DNA from: Acidobacteriaceae bacterium
GTDB lineage: Bacteria > Acidobacteriota > Terriglobia > Terriglobales > Acidobacteriaceae
DNA length: 64,000 nt
NCBI GenBank assembly: GCA_027449965.1
Contig: DAIDKP010000026.1
Span: 62,001 to 126,000 of the forward strand
Direction: 5' to 3'
Part shown: positions 46,979 to 57,149 of the stretch, in pieces
How the letters are laid out: every line of letters starts with the position of its first letter
Numbering within the stretch: position 1 is the stretch's first letter
Notes under the pieces: generated by a model
The model's database searches: none
Told to the model about the DNA's origin: nothing
Seen by the model: only the letters and a program-made list of their open reading frames with translations
Made by a program: the position numbers and the translations under genes

Positions 46979-47278
46979 CGACGCTCCAGATACCCGTTTC
47001 ATCCGCTGCCTGCGCAACAGGACTATCCTCCAAACTAAGCACCCACACCCTCACTTTCAACTGTCTGCGCAGCGGTTTTTGTGGATAACTGGTACCCAAT
47101 TTCGTTCTTTGTTTCGACAGCCAGGTTCTGTTGAATTCCGGCCCGGTTTTCCACATTCCGGCGCGCAGACACGCCACTCTGCCGTGGCGAACCCGCGAGT
47201 GAACAGGGAAGGGAAGGCAACGGAATTGCCGTCGGAGTTGAAGAAAAATCAGAATCGGAGATCACTCAGTTCAGGCCG
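46979..47278. other. 300-bp gap upstream of smc with DnaA-box-like sequences
   Basis: No gene is supported. The minus strand reads as the smc leader. It carries one perfect DnaA box, TTATCCACA (complement of 47080-47088), and one variant, TTTTCCACA (47147-47155). Confidence 0.5.
47080..47088 (-). promoter_or_regulatory. Perfect DnaA box (TTATCCACA)
   Basis: TGTGGATAA on the plus strand equals TTATCCACA on the minus strand, about 100 bases upstream of smc. TTTTCCACA occurs 60 bases further upstream on the plus strand. Two 9-mers alone do not make an origin; control of smc by DnaA is a possible reading. Confidence 0.4.
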
Positions 47279-48391
47279 TCACAAGACGGGCACCGGGATG
47301 CGTGCCACCTTTGCGCCCATCAAATATGTCAGCCACACCGACCCGTGTCCCACGCGGATGCTGTCGCCGCCCTTGCCGGTCCACTGTGCGGTCACGCGGT
47401 TTGTCCGTGGAGCGATGCGCGTGATCGGAAAATCAAAGACGGTCGCCCACACCTGTCCTGCGCCAAAGGTGATCTCACCACCCAGCCCCGGAATTCCGGC
47501 CTGGATCGTTGCCAGAGCCTTGCCGGTCCGCGCATCCACGCGGGTCACCGTGCCATCACCCTGATTCAGAGTCCACACGCTTCCCGCTCCGAAGGTCAGG
47601 AATCGCGGCATCGCTCCCGTCGGTGTCGTTCCCGCAACCTGATTCGTTCGCGGGTCCACGCGCACCAGTTCGTTTCCGCGATTGCTCGTCACCCACACCA
47701 TCCCGGCCGCAAAGAGCGGATTATACGAACCATCCGGCAGCGCGATCCGCGCCACCACAATGCCCTTGACCGGATCAATCCGATTCAGCACCACCTTCAC
47801 AGGCACCGTGCGCCGCTTGCCCGCTGTTGCCGGCATCTCCGGCTCGGCTGCGCTCACCATCCAGACGCTGCCCGCGCCTGTCGTCACGCCGCCTTCAGAG
47901 TCTGCCGGACCCACGGCCACCTCACGCCATAGCTTGCCGCTCGTTGCATCCACCTCCACCAGCTTGTGGTCACCGCAGGACGGAATCCAAAGTCCACCGA
48001 AACCTGTTGCCAATCCCGAGCACGGCCGGTTGACCACCACCACGCGATCCAGGCGGTTTGTCCGCGCATTCAGCCGCACCACATGATTGGCACTCGAACT
48101 TGTCACCCAGACTCCATCCGAGGTCATCGCCATCCAATCCGGATGCCCTTCAACGGGAAACTCGGTGGACGGAACCAGAGCGTCGATGGGACGCTGAACC
48201 CCGGGAACACCCGTTTTGGCCGGAAACTTTGGGCCTGTCTGCGCGACGCATACCCCAGCCATGACCACGGCAACTGCCGAAGAAAATCGCGCCCACCGGA
48301 GCAGAGACTCTCCCATGGCCCGGGCTGCCGTCCATGTTGTCATCCGCCATGCTTTCGAGCCTGCCATCCGTAGCTTTACGATTTCCCTCAA
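47279..48391 (-). CDS. Exported YVTN/Vgb-type beta-propeller protein
   Basis: This 370-residue protein has a hydrophobic signal segment near 30-45 (FSSAVAVVMAGVCVAQ) followed by repeats of about 45 residues. The repeats take the form GAGSVWMVS...LNRIDPVKGIVVARI and GAGSVWTLN...VTRVDARTGKALATI, typical of YVTN-family or virginiamycin B lyase-like beta-propellers. Its role is unknown; propellers of this class often bind small molecules or proteins in the periplasm. I chose the TTG at 48391 because AAGGAGG precedes it by 5-6 bases; longer upstream reading is Arg-rich and unlikely. LysR lies immediately upstream on the same strand. Confidence 0.82.
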   Translation of the reverse strand: MREIVKLRMAGSKAWRMTTWTAARAMGESLLRWARFSSAVAVVMAGVCVAQTGPKFPAKTGVPGVQRPIDALVPSTEFPVEGHPDWMAMTSDGVWVTSSSANHVVRLNARTNRLDRVVVVNRPCSGLATGFGGLWIPSCGDHKLVEVDATSGKLWREVAVGPADSEGGVTTGAGSVWMVSAAEPEMPATAGKRRTVPVKVVLNRIDPVKGIVVARIALPDGSYNPLFAAGMVWVTSNRGNELVRVDPRTNQVAGTTPTGAMPRFLTFGAGSVWTLNQGDGTVTRVDARTGKALATIQAGIPGLGGEITFGAGQVWATVFDFPITRIAPRTNRVTAQWTGKGGDSIRVGHGSVWLTYLMGAKVARIPVPVL

Positions 48392-48425
48392 GCCGTCCTC
48401 CTTGCCAAATATTCCGGACTCCTGT

Positions 48426-49376
48426 TCACGCACTCGCGCGTTTCGCCGTCGTCTCTTTGGCCGAACCCTTGCGCCGCAGCGCCACGGCGACCGAGTGCGG
48501 CGTTCCATGCGTGGCAACCTCCAGAAATGCCTGTGCCGCACGAGTCAGAATCTTGTCCTTCCGATAGATCAGCGCCAGCTCGCGCTGTACGCGCATGCCT
48601 TCGACGCGCATCGTCTTCAGCGTTCCCGCCTCCACATCTGCACGCACGTTGGACTCCGGCAGAAAACCGATGCCCACGCCTGCCTGAATCAGCCGCTTCA
48701 ACAGCTCGCTGGATTCCAGCTCCATCGCCACGCGAGGCCGTACGTCGTGTGTGTGAAAAAAGTGATTGATCTTCTCCCGCAGCCGTCCATGCTTCATCAG
48801 CAGCAGCGGATACTGCAGAATCATATCCAGCTTCACCGTGTTCCGGCTTGCCAGCGCATGATGTGCCGACACCGTCAGCAGGACATCATCCTTGTATAAG
48901 GACATCGCTTCCAGCCGCGTATCCTGCACCGGAGTTGAAACCACGCCAAAGTCAACCTCGCGGCTGATGACGGCTTCCATCGTGCGCGACCGTTCCGCTC
49001 GCACGATGCTCAGGTTTACACGGGTATAGAGCTTCCTGAACTGTGCAAAGACCCCCGGCAGCAGATAGAGACTCGCCGCCTCGTTGGAACTGACGGTGAT
49101 CTCGCCGCGTGGCGACTGGTACAGCTCGCTGACCCCGGCCAATATATGGCTGTAGCACTGGAGGCAATGCTCGGCGAATGGCTCAAACAAGCGTCCGGCC
49201 GCCGTCAGCAGAATCTTCCCGCCTTCCCGGTCAAAGAGCCGCGCGCCCACCTCGTTTTCAAGCGAACGAATCTGTGCCGAGATTGCTGGCTGCGTTACGC
49301 CCAGCTTTTCCGCGCACCGCGAGAAGCTTTTTACCTGACAGATGAGTTGAAATGTCTTGAGCTGTTCAAAGTCCAT
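48426..49376 (-). CDS. LysR-family transcriptional regulator
   Basis: This 316-residue regulator starts MDFEQLKTFQLICQVKSFSR. The winged HTH is at about 1-60, including CAEKLGVTQPAISAQIRSLE and GARLFDREGGKILLTAAG. The effector-binding domain covers about 90-300 with ITVSSNEAASLYLLP and VGIGFLPE; it resembles the CysB/CysL/CbbR group. GGAGGAGA lies 7 bases before the ATG. It is divergent from the GPx-like gene at 49533 and 1 kb from the guanidine/urea cluster, so control of either is possible but only by location. The C-terminal 15 residues are basic. Confidence 0.93.
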   Translation of the reverse strand: MDFEQLKTFQLICQVKSFSRCAEKLGVTQPAISAQIRSLENEVGARLFDREGGKILLTAAGRLFEPFAEHCLQCYSHILAGVSELYQSPRGEITVSSNEAASLYLLPGVFAQFRKLYTRVNLSIVRAERSRTMEAVISREVDFGVVSTPVQDTRLEAMSLYKDDVLLTVSAHHALASRNTVKLDMILQYPLLLMKHGRLREKINHFFHTHDVRPRVAMELESSELLKRLIQAGVGIGFLPESNVRADVEAGTLKTMRVEGMRVQRELALIYRKDKILTRAAQAFLEVATHGTPHSVAVALRRKGSAKETTAKRASA

Positions 49377-49532
49377 CGTGCGTCTCCTCCAAAAAACAGC
49401 GTTCCCGTCGTTGATTGCTTCGCTTGACTGTGCTCTCCGGATAAATCTTCCTTCTTCACCGCATCGATTCTTCTTCTTCCCGGAGTTTCCCCGAGCAATT
49501 GCCTGGCATCAGTGAGAAACTAACTCCAATCT

Positions 49533-50207
49533 ATGCTCATGCGCGCCGTTTTCAGACCTTTTTCTTGCCTGCTTCTCGCGCTCTCGCTTCACTCCTTTGC
49601 GGCAGCTTTCGCCACTCACACAAACGATGCGGCGCTGACGGCCTGGGATTTCTCGGTCGTCATGCCCGGCGGCCAGCTTCAGCCGCTGTCGGCTTATCGG
49701 GGCAAGGTACTGCTGATCGTCAACCTTGCCAGCCAGTCGATTTACGCCTCTCAGCTTCCTGCGCTCAGCCAGCTTCAGAAGACCTACGCCGCCAAAGGTC
49801 TGGTCGTCCTCGGCATTCCCTCCGCAGACTTCGGCCACGAAGAGCTTTCCGATCCTGCCGCCGTTGCCGCTTGGTACGCAAAGCAGAATCTTGATTTCCC
49901 TGTTGCGGCGCTCGCCACGCTCACCGGAGTTCATGCCATCCCCCTGGTTGACTTCCTCACGCATTCTCCCAAGGCTCCCGCCGGCGGACCCATCCGTTGG
50001 AACTTCACCAAGTTCATTCTCGACCGTTCCGGCCATCCGGTTCAGCGCTTTGAAGCGCCAGACGATCCTGCAAGTCCTGACTTTGCCGTGCAGCTTGAAA
50101 AAATCCTCGATCAACCATTGCCGGATACGCAGCCGGCAGCTCCATCCAAACCGGCTCCGCGCCATTCTTCGCGTCATGCTGGTCACAGCGCGGCCCAGGC
50201 CGCCTAA
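49533..50207 (+). CDS. Exported glutathione-peroxidase-like protein, active-site residues lost
   Basis: This 224-residue protein has a signal peptide (about 1-27, LLLALSLHSFAAAFA) and a GPx/thioredoxin-like fold: LLIVNLASQSIYASQL, GLVVLGIPSADFGHEEL and WNFTKFILDRSG. In GPx the first block is N-V-A-S-x-(C/U)-G; here Ser69 (codon TCG, not TGC or TGA) stands in that place. The catalytic Gln of NQFG is Asp99, while Trp156-Asn157 are kept. It is therefore unlikely to reduce peroxides the usual way. The C-terminal 25 residues are His/Pro/Ala-rich. Its end overlaps the convergent allophanate hydrolase stop by 4 bases. Function is unknown. Confidence 0.82.
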   Translation: MLMRAVFRPFSCLLLALSLHSFAAAFATHTNDAALTAWDFSVVMPGGQLQPLSAYRGKVLLIVNLASQSIYASQLPALSQLQKTYAAKGLVVLGIPSADFGHEELSDPAAVAAWYAKQNLDFPVAALATLTGVHAIPLVDFLTHSPKAPAGGPIRWNFTKFILDRSGHPVQRFEAPDDPASPDFAVQLEKILDQPLPDTQPAAPSKPAPRHSSRHAGHSAAQAA

Positions 50208-52033
50208 TTCGGAGCAGCCTGTGCCCGGTAAGCCCGCCATCCACCCAGGTGTGTAATCTCCTCGGCGTCCCCGATGCCAACCGGCTCACAGATAAAGCCC
50301 TTCACCGTTGATCCATCCTCCAGTTGCAGCGTTCCCAGTCCCAGCGGGGCGGGAATCCCGGCCAGAAAACTCCCGACCGTATCCTCGGGCATCGCCCATA
50401 TTTCCACTTCGATTCCGGGTCCGGTCACTTTGGGGTCAAAGACCAGTCCGGGTTTGGCCGGAATCGTTCCCTTCAGCGCAAACAGCCGATAGCTCGGTGC
50501 TGTCCGGGTCGTTCGCACCAGTCGAGCCTGCCGCTCGGTCAGTTGCCAGTTCAGAGGCTGACCGTTCAAATGCGCGCCGACCACGGCGATCTCCATGACG
50601 CCGTGCAGCCCGGCTTTTGCCGGAATCGCTTCTGTCTGCCTGAGCCGCGTGGCTGTGGCGCCGAGGGTGCTCTCGCCACACAGCGTCCGATGGAGCCGAT
50701 CGGCCACGTGCAGCAGGCCACCTTCGCTGAAGGCGGGCCCGATCAGCGAAACTCCGCTCGGCTTCCCATCCTCGCGCAATCCAGATGGCACGGCCACCGC
50801 AGCCATATCCAACAGATTCACAAAGTTGGTGTACCAGCCCAGTTGACTGTTTCGCAGCACCGGCTCCTGACGAATCTGCTCCAGCGTAAAGACGGTCGGC
50901 GTCGTCGGCAGCAGCAGAAAGTCCACCTGCTTCAGGAGCGCGTCAGCCACCTGTCTCAGCTCGCCCAGCCGATATTGTCCGCGAAAGGCATCGACCGCCG
51001 AGAGTGGCTCACCGCTCAGCACGCTTCCGCAAACCGTCTCATCCATCTCCGCGCCGTGCGCCCGCGCAAATTCCCCCACTGCCGCAGTCCGTTCGGCCAC
51101 CCAGGGACCGCCATAAAGCAACCTGGCCGCCGCCGCCAAAGGCGCATACTCAAAAGCAACCGCCTCGCCACCCAGCTCTTTCAGTCCATCCACGGCCCGT
51201 GTGAATGCAGCTTCCGCCTGGACGTCACCGAAAAACTCCCGGCCGGACTCGTCGGGAACTCCGAAGTGGAAGCGGCTCATCGCCCACGGCGCTGCTCCCT
51301 GACCCGGAGCCGGCTTGCGGCTCATCCAGTCTTTCTCATCCGGCCCGCCCATCACTTCCAGCACAGCCAGGGCATCCTTGCAGGTCAACGCAAAGACGCT
51401 GACGCAGTCGAGGGTCCGGCAGGCAGGAACGACCCCGTGTGCGGAGACCACTCCGCGCGTCGGTTTCAGGCCCACAATTCCGTTCATCGCCGCCGGCACA
51501 CGGCCCGATCCTGCCGTGTCCGTTCCCAGCGCAAAGCTCACCAGCCCTCGCGCGACGGCCACGGCCGAACCTGAACTCGATCCTCCGGAGATCACGCCCG
51601 GAGCGATCGCGCTCTCGCACGCTCCATACGGCGAACGGGTTCCCACCAGTCCGGTTGCAAACTGGTCCATATTCGTCTTGCCGATGAGCACGGCTCCGGC
51701 ATCGAGCAGCCGCTTCACGGCCTCAGCCGTCGAACTGGCGGCATAGGCAAAGGCCGGGCAGCCCGCTGTCGTCTCCATTCCTGCCACGTCAAAGTTGTCT
51801 TTGACCGCAAAGGGAATTCCGAACAAAGGCAGTTTTTCCACATTCACTTTCTGACGTAAAGCATTCAATCGATGAATATTGTCTTGAATATCCACAAGCG
51901 ATATCCACGCCGGTCGAAGTCCTTCCTCAGCGATCCGTTCATCGATGAAGCGCAGCACCGATTCCGGGGTGGTCCTGCCCGCTGCATAGGCTGCCTGGAG
52001 CGCGCCAATCTCCATTGGGAAGCAATCGTTCAT
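50204..52033 (-). CDS. atzF: Allophanate hydrolase
   Basis: This 609-residue amidase-signature enzyme converts allophanate to two ammonia and two CO2, the last step of urea/guanidine carboxylase pathways. The Ser-Ser-Lys triad is K78 (FAVKDN), cis-Ser152 (ISGGSSSGSAVA) and nucleophile Ser176 (GTDTAGSGR). The C-terminal domain from about 440 (VVGAHLNGQPLNWQL and GYCLPLGIGT-like GLGTLQLEDGSTVKGFICE) is the AtzF-specific decarboxylase part, so this is a full AtzF rather than a simple amidase. It overlaps the carboxylase stop by ATGA. Confidence 0.93.
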   Translation of the reverse strand: MNDCFPMEIGALQAAYAAGRTTPESVLRFIDERIAEEGLRPAWISLVDIQDNIHRLNALRQKVNVEKLPLFGIPFAVKDNFDVAGMETTAGCPAFAYAASSTAEAVKRLLDAGAVLIGKTNMDQFATGLVGTRSPYGACESAIAPGVISGGSSSGSAVAVARGLVSFALGTDTAGSGRVPAAMNGIVGLKPTRGVVSAHGVVPACRTLDCVSVFALTCKDALAVLEVMGGPDEKDWMSRKPAPGQGAAPWAMSRFHFGVPDESGREFFGDVQAEAAFTRAVDGLKELGGEAVAFEYAPLAAAARLLYGGPWVAERTAAVGEFARAHGAEMDETVCGSVLSGEPLSAVDAFRGQYRLGELRQVADALLKQVDFLLLPTTPTVFTLEQIRQEPVLRNSQLGWYTNFVNLLDMAAVAVPSGLREDGKPSGVSLIGPAFSEGGLLHVADRLHRTLCGESTLGATATRLRQTEAIPAKAGLHGVMEIAVVGAHLNGQPLNWQLTERQARLVRTTRTAPSYRLFALKGTIPAKPGLVFDPKVTGPGIEVEIWAMPEDTVGSFLAGIPAPLGLGTLQLEDGSTVKGFICEPVGIGDAEEITHLGGWRAYRAQAAPN

Positions 52034-55000
52034 TCGGCCTCCATCAAAACCAGGCGCTGACCGGCATGAACCAGCCTGCCTTCAGAGCAGAGAATCTCTC
52101 GCACAACCCCTGCCGTGGAGGTCGCAATCACAATCTCCGTCTTCATCGCATCCAGCACCACCACCCGCTCGCCGGCCTCGACGCGCTGGCCCACCTTCAC
52201 GGCGACCCGGAAGACACTCGCCGTCATGGGAGCATCCACAGTCTTCATGCCGTGTGGTGTTTCCACAGGGTCTTCGGAGAGATTTTCCTCGTCGGCAACC
52301 GCCGGCAACTCCGCAACGCCCATCGCGCGCCACCGCTCGCGCTCTTCGTCAAATGCCGCTCGCTGCCGACTGCGGAAGCTTTCCGTAGAGGATTTTATGG
52401 AGTCAAGAAAGTCCATGTACTGGTTTAACTTGAACTCATTCTGTTCAATCTCAAGTTCATGTTTTCCATGGAGCAGGTCGCGCCGCAACTCCAGCAGTTC
52501 TCCGGCTGTGACGGGGTAGAAACGAATCCGGTCGAAGTTTCGCAACGCCCAGGGGCGGCCCGCTTCAAAGGTTCGCGTTACGCGATAGGTATTCCATACC
52601 GGAACCGTTCGTCCTACAAGCTGATAGCCACCCGGCCCCTCCATTCCATAGACGCAAAGATATGCTCCGCCAATTCCGACGGCATTTTCCGGTGTCCAGG
52701 TCCGCGCCGGATTGTATTTGGTGGTTACCAGTCGATGGCGCGGGTCAAGAGGCGTGGCAACGGGCGCGCCCAGATAGACATCGCCCAGGCCCAGAACCAG
52801 ATATTCTGCACTATGGACAATATCATGTATATCAGTAATATCCGACAATCCATTAATGCGTCGAATAAACTCAATATTGTCCGGGCACCAGGGTGCATCC
52901 GGCCTGACCGACTGCGCATATTTGGCCTGAGCCAGCCGAGTTGCCGGATCATCCCACGACAACGGCAGATACACAGTTCGTGATTCGACCGTCACTTCAG
53001 CGTCCACGGGCAGCGCCTTGTCTGTGCGCTCCACAATCTCAAGGAGTCGGTCCCGGCTCAGCAACTCGCTGGAGTAGTGAATCTGCAACGACCGCACGCC
53101 GGGAGTCATCTCGATGATGCCGGTGACGCGCTCGGCTCGCAGCGCCTCTTCCAGCAGATGCACCCGGAAGCGCAATCTCAGGTCCAGCACGCGCTCGCCA
53201 TACTCGACCAGCAGATATTTGTCGCCTGCCGCGCGACAGATGCGTTCCACTGCGCCGTGAACGGCCTTGCCCACCACCGCGGATTCCGAGGCTTGGACTG
53301 CCACCGGAAGCTCTGGAAGCTGCTCGGCCTCACCGCGCAGATACGCTTCCACGCCCTGCTCGATCGTGGCGGCATCCGGTTCTGTCACACGACGGAATCG
53401 CACCGAATCCCCGGCCTTGAGCTGGCCCAGCTTCCACAGTTCGCCGGCCACGACCACCCCCGGGCAGACAAATCCTCCCAGGCTCGGACCATCCGGCCCC
53501 AGCAGAATCGGCATATCTCCCGTGAAGTCGATGGCTCCAATGGCGTAGGCATTGTCGTGGATATTGGAGGGATGCAGCCCGGCTTCGCCGCCATCTCGCC
53601 GCGCCCACTCCGGCTTGGGACCGATCAGCCGCACGCCCGTCCGGTCGCTCTGGTAGTGAACTCGCCAATCCGTGGCGAAGATCATCTCGATATCGGCATC
53701 CGTAAAGAACTCAGGCGCGCCATGCGGGCCATAAAGAACGCCAATCTCCCACTCGCGCGTGTACTCCGGAGGCTGGGCAAACTCGATGGGCGTCTGCGCC
53801 GCTGACGAGCCAATGTGCAGGACGTCGCCGGCTCGCAGCGCCCGTCCAGCATGTCCGCCAAAGCCTCCCAGCAGAAATGTGCTGGCGCTGCCCAGAAAGC
53901 TCGTTTCCGCCAGTCCGCCGCGCACGGCCAGATAAGCCCGCGCGCCGCCCTGCCGCGTCGCGCCCATTCTGAGCACCTGGCCGGATCTGGCCTCGAATGG
54001 CTTCCATCGCGGCACCGGCACGTCGTCCAGCGTGGCTGCCATCTCTGCACCCGTCAGCGCCATCACCGTGTCGGCGTCCAGCCGCAGCACCGCGCCGATG
54101 CTGGTCATCTCCAGCGCCGGAGCACCCTCGACATTGCCCACCAGTCGATTGGCCATGCGCATCGCCAGTCCGTCCATCGGTCCGCTGGGCGGCACGCCCA
54201 CAGGCCAGTAACCAACGCGGCCCGGCCAGTCCTGCACGGTTGTCTGCGTTCCGCCTTCGATCACCACCAGCGCCCGACGCTGATAAGCAAATTGCGCCAG
54301 AAATCCCGTCGTCATCCGGCCGGATCGAAAGGTATTGTCGGCAACGATCTGTCGCAGATATCCGAGATTCGTCTCCGTGCCCTCGATTCCGGTTGCGGCC
54401 AGCGCCTGCTCCAGCCTGACTACGGCCTCGGCACGGTTGCAGCCCGAGACGATGATCTTTGCCAGCATCGGGTCATAGTAGGGAGTGACCTCGCTGCCGC
54501 TTTCCACCCAGGTTTCGACTCGTGCATCGGCTGGAAACTCGACGCGGCTCAGTCGTCCCGGCGCCGGACGAAAGCCATCCGCGGGATCCTCGGCATAGAG
54601 CCGCGCCTGAATCGACCACCCCTTCGCCTGCACCGGCTCGATCGCGCTCAGCCGCAGCTCGCCGGCAGCCTCGCGCACCATCCACTCGACCAGGTCGATG
54701 CCGGTCACCTCCTCGGTGACGCCATGCTCCACCTGAAGCCGAGTATTCACCTCCAGAAAGAAGTAAGCCTCGGTCTCGGCATCGACCAGAAACTCCACCG
54801 TTCCCGCTGACCGGTACCCGACCGCCTCGCCCAGCGTGACCGCGGCGCCCAGCAGCCCATCGAGCGTCGCCTGGCTCAGCCCCGGTGGCGGCGTCTCCTC
54901 GATCACCTTCTGGTGTCTGCGTTGTGCCGAGCAGTCCCGCGCACCAAGAGCCACCACGCGCTCCCCGTCGCCAAAGATCTGCACCTCGACATGCCGTGCG

Positions 55001-55611
55001 CGGGCCACAAACCGCTCCAGAAAAACGCTTCCATCTCCAAAGCTGTTTTCGCTCAGCCGCACGACCGACTCATACGCCTCAGCCAGCGCCGCGGCATCCG
55101 CGCAGACGCGCATCCCGATTCCACCGCCTCCCGCTGAGCTTTTCAGCATCACGGGATATCCGATTTGCGCGGCTGCCGTCAGCGCTTCCGCCTGGCTGGC
55201 CAGCACGCCTGTGCCCACCAGCAGCGGCACGCCGCACTGCTCGGCAATGGCCCGCGCGGTATGCTTCCGCGCAAAGGCCTCCATCTGCGCCGCCGTTGGC
55301 CCGATGAACCGCACACCCGCCGCTTCGCAGGCCGCCACAAACCCCTGATTCTCGCTCAGAAATCCGTATCCCGGATGGATGGCCTCCGCTCCGGTCTGCC
55401 GCGCAGCGTCAAGGATTCGCTCGACCGAAAGATAGCTTTCCGCTGCCGCCGCCGCTCCGATTGCGACGGATTCATCGGCCTCCAGCACATGTCGCGAAAG
55501 CCGGTCGGCTTCCGAATGGACGGCCACCGAGCGGACTCCCATGTTGCGCAGCGTTCTCTCGATCCGGCAGGCTATCGCGCCCCGGTTGGCGATCAGCACT
55601 TTAGCGAACAT
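52030..55611 (-). CDS. Biotin-dependent urea/guanidine carboxylase
   Basis: This 1193-residue multidomain enzyme has a biotin carboxylase at 1-450 ([32 protein letters not shown] loop; [14 protein letters not shown]). Paired allophanate-hydrolase-like/KipI-KipA carboxyltransferase domains follow from 460 to about 1040 ([30 protein letters not shown]-like; [18 protein letters not shown]). The C-terminal biotinyl domain has its Lys in LDAMKTEIV. The carboxylation product is allophanate or carboxyguanidine. Co-occurrence with two DUF1989 genes suggests guanidine as substrate. I chose ATG 55611, with GGGAGG upstream; it overlaps the previous gene by 11 bp. Confidence 0.93.
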   Translation of the reverse strand: MFAKVLIANRGAIACRIERTLRNMGVRSVAVHSEADRLSRHVLEADESVAIGAAAAAESYLSVERILDAARQTGAEAIHPGYGFLSENQGFVAACEAAGVRFIGPTAAQMEAFARKHTARAIAEQCGVPLLVGTGVLASQAEALTAAAQIGYPVMLKSSAGGGGIGMRVCADAAALAEAYESVVRLSENSFGDGSVFLERFVARARHVEVQIFGDGERVVALGARDCSAQRRHQKVIEETPPPGLSQATLDGLLGAAVTLGEAVGYRSAGTVEFLVDAETEAYFFLEVNTRLQVEHGVTEEVTGIDLVEWMVREAAGELRLSAIEPVQAKGWSIQARLYAEDPADGFRPAPGRLSRVEFPADARVETWVESGSEVTPYYDPMLAKIIVSGCNRAEAVVRLEQALAATGIEGTETNLGYLRQIVADNTFRSGRMTTGFLAQFAYQRRALVVIEGGTQTTVQDWPGRVGYWPVGVPPSGPMDGLAMRMANRLVGNVEGAPALEMTSIGAVLRLDADTVMALTGAEMAATLDDVPVPRWKPFEARSGQVLRMGATRQGGARAYLAVRGGLAETSFLGSASTFLLGGFGGHAGRALRAGDVLHIGSSAAQTPIEFAQPPEYTREWEIGVLYGPHGAPEFFTDADIEMIFATDWRVHYQSDRTGVRLIGPKPEWARRDGGEAGLHPSNIHDNAYAIGAIDFTGDMPILLGPDGPSLGGFVCPGVVVAGELWKLGQLKAGDSVRFRRVTEPDAATIEQGVEAYLRGEAEQLPELPVAVQASESAVVGKAVHGAVERICRAAGDKYLLVEYGERVLDLRLRFRVHLLEEALRAERVTGIIEMTPGVRSLQIHYSSELLSRDRLLEIVERTDKALPVDAEVTVESRTVYLPLSWDDPATRLAQAKYAQSVRPDAPWCPDNIEFIRRINGLSDITDIHDIVHSAEYLVLGLGDVYLGAPVATPLDPRHRLVTTKYNPARTWTPENAVGIGGAYLCVYGMEGPGGYQLVGRTVPVWNTYRVTRTFEAGRPWALRNFDRIRFYPVTAGELLELRRDLLHGKHELEIEQNEFKLNQYMDFLDSIKSSTESFRSRQRAAFDEERERWRAMGVAELPAVADEENLSEDPVETPHGMKTVDAPMTASVFRVAVKVGQRVEAGERVVVLDAMKTEIVIATSTAGVVREILCSEGRLVHAGQRLVLMEAE

Positions 55612-56254
55612 TCGCCTCCCACACGAGCACCTCAATCGGCGTCGGATTGTATCCGTTGCATGGGTTGTTCAGTTGAGGACAGTTGCTGATCACCATCAGC
55701 ACATCCATCGCGGCCACCAGCTCCACATATTTGCCCGGAGCCGAGACTCCGTCCTCAAACCGCAAACCACCCTCAGGCGTTACGGGCACGTTCATAAAAA
55801 AATTGATATTGCTGGTGAGGTCACGCTTGTCCAGCCCGTGCCACCCGGTCTGCACGGCCTTCAGAAAGCTCTGCCGACAGGCGTGCATGTGTCCGATCTC
55901 GAGGTCATACCGCACCCGATTGCTTTCCGCAGAACATGCGCCACCGAGTGTGTCGTGCCGCCCGCAGGTGTCGGCGGTAATCGTCAACAGCAGATGGCCG
56001 CGCGAGGAGATCAGCCGCGTTCCCGTCGTCAGATAGATGTTGCCCTGGGCGCAGATCGTATCCTGCGCGCTGTAGCGGTCTCGCGGATCGGCAGCGTTAT
56101 AAAACAGTGTATCCACGGCCTGATTTCCGTTCAGGTCTACGATTCGCAGGGTCTGCCCCTGAGCAATCTCCAGTACAAACGGATCGCCTGCCTTCACCAC
56201 TGTGCGCAATCTTGCCGTCTCCGGCGTCCGCTCACTCGTCGTTATCATTTCCAT
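55601..56254 (-). CDS. DUF1989 protein; probable carboxyguanidine deiminase subunit (CgdB/UAAP2-like)
   Basis: This 217-residue DUF1989 protein used to be called urea-carboxylase-associated protein 2. Work on guanidine assimilation assigned these proteins as subunits of carboxyguanidine deiminase, which turns carboxyguanidine into allophanate and ammonia. Family features are [20 protein letters not shown], then [34 protein letters not shown] (Cys and His) and [12 protein letters not shown]. It overlaps the carboxylase start by 11 bp and follows the second DUF1989 gene by 61 bases. Which gene is the A and which the B subunit is inferred from order. Confidence 0.88.
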   Translation of the reverse strand: MEMITTSERTPETARLRTVVKAGDPFVLEIAQGQTLRIVDLNGNQAVDTLFYNAADPRDRYSAQDTICAQGNIYLTTGTRLISSRGHLLLTITADTCGRHDTLGGACSAESNRVRYDLEIGHMHACRQSFLKAVQTGWHGLDKRDLTSNINFFMNVPVTPEGGLRFEDGVSAPGKYVELVAAMDVLMVISNCPQLNNPCNGYNPTPIEVLVWEANVR

Positions 56255-56315
56255 CGTCTGAATTTGCCCTCGCCGTTCCTGACTCTGCGGATAGCTGGAT
56301 GTTCCGCCTGGCAGA

Positions 56316-57029
56316 CTACAAAAAATACATCTCCGTCATCACAAACCCGCGTGCATTCTCCGGGCAGTGCCTGCGACAGGCGTCATCGGGTCCAGGCATC
56401 GGAACCCGGCTCACCGACAACTCCACCTTGCCCGGCGCATAGCGTGTGCTCTCGGCCAGCGGATGCGGGGAGTTGTTGAGCACGACCAGCACATTCATCT
56501 CCGCTCGCAGCTCCACAAAGCTGCCAGCCTTCGAATGATCCGGTTGATAACGCATGGCGCCGGTCTCCTCCACCACCACCTTGCTGAAGAAGTTGACGGT
56601 TGCCTGCAAATCGCGCTCGCCCAGCCCATACTTGGCCAGTTCGGTGATCATGCCGTCGCGTGCATTCTGGTGCCATGCGTTCCGGTGCTCCTGATAGCTG
56701 GTCTTGCCGTACTTGCCTTCGATCCATGCCGCGTTGGTCAGCCCAGCCAGCGGGTCGTGCCAGCCAACCGAGTCTTCCGTGATGGAGCAAAGCACACGGC
56801 CCATATCGCTGAAGAGCACATTGCCTGCGCGAAGCCGCGCCGTATGCTGCGCCTTCAGCGTATCCGGCACATTGAGCCGCTCGGCCGGATTCTCAAAGTT
56901 CAGCATGTAGGCCGCCACGTTGGCTCCGCCTTCCACGTCGACCATTCGCAGAGCCGTGCCCCGCTTCAGCACATGTGACCACGTCGCTCCGCCCATCAGC
57001 ACACTTCGGAACAGCTCAGATCCATCCAT
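56316..57029 (-). CDS. DUF1989 protein; probable carboxyguanidine deiminase subunit (CgdA/UAAP1-like)
   Basis: This 237-residue DUF1989 protein is the first gene of the minus-strand guanidine/urea unit. Family features are [53 protein letters not shown] and [14 protein letters not shown]. The C-terminus ends with [20 protein letters not shown], including two Cys. I chose ATG 57029: it gives the usual 230-residue length and has GGGAGA nine bases upstream; the frame is open further but is Arg-rich and non-conserved. With its partner it would supply the deiminase activity between carboxylase and allophanate hydrolase. Confidence 0.88.
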   Translation of the reverse strand: MDGSELFRSVLMGGATWSHVLKRGTALRMVDVEGGANVAAYMLNFENPAERLNVPDTLKAQHTARLRAGNVLFSDMGRVLCSITEDSVGWHDPLAGLTNAAWIEGKYGKTSYQEHRNAWHQNARDGMITELAKYGLGERDLQATVNFFSKVVVEETGAMRYQPDHSKAGSFVELRAEMNVLVVLNNSPHPLAESTRYAPGKVELSVSRVPMPGPDDACRRHCPENARGFVMTEMYFL

Positions 57030-57073
57030 AAATACACGTCTCCCACATGCACGGCTGGCTTCAGCCGTTCGGT

Positions 57074-57149
57074 TCGTTCGCCTGTCTGCTTCTCGTTCGC
57101 CTGCAGGATCTTGCAGCCCGTCGCAGGAACGCTTCGGAATGCGTTCCTG
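57074..57149 (-). promoter_or_regulatory. Leader hairpin and 11-bp direct repeats ahead of DUF1989 gene
   Basis: CAGGAACGC (57124-57132) pairs perfectly with GCGTTCCTG (57141-57149) around an 8-base loop. Closer to the start, TCGTTCGCCTG occurs at 57074-57084 and 57093-57103 with a 19-bp period. Both lie within 120 bases of the start codon, so a regulator site or structured leader is likely. Confidence 0.5.

Noticed and set aside
46979-47278. Possible replication origin from the DnaA boxes
   Set aside because: Only two boxes, no AT-rich unwinding tract and no dnaA/dnaN/gidA genes nearby.
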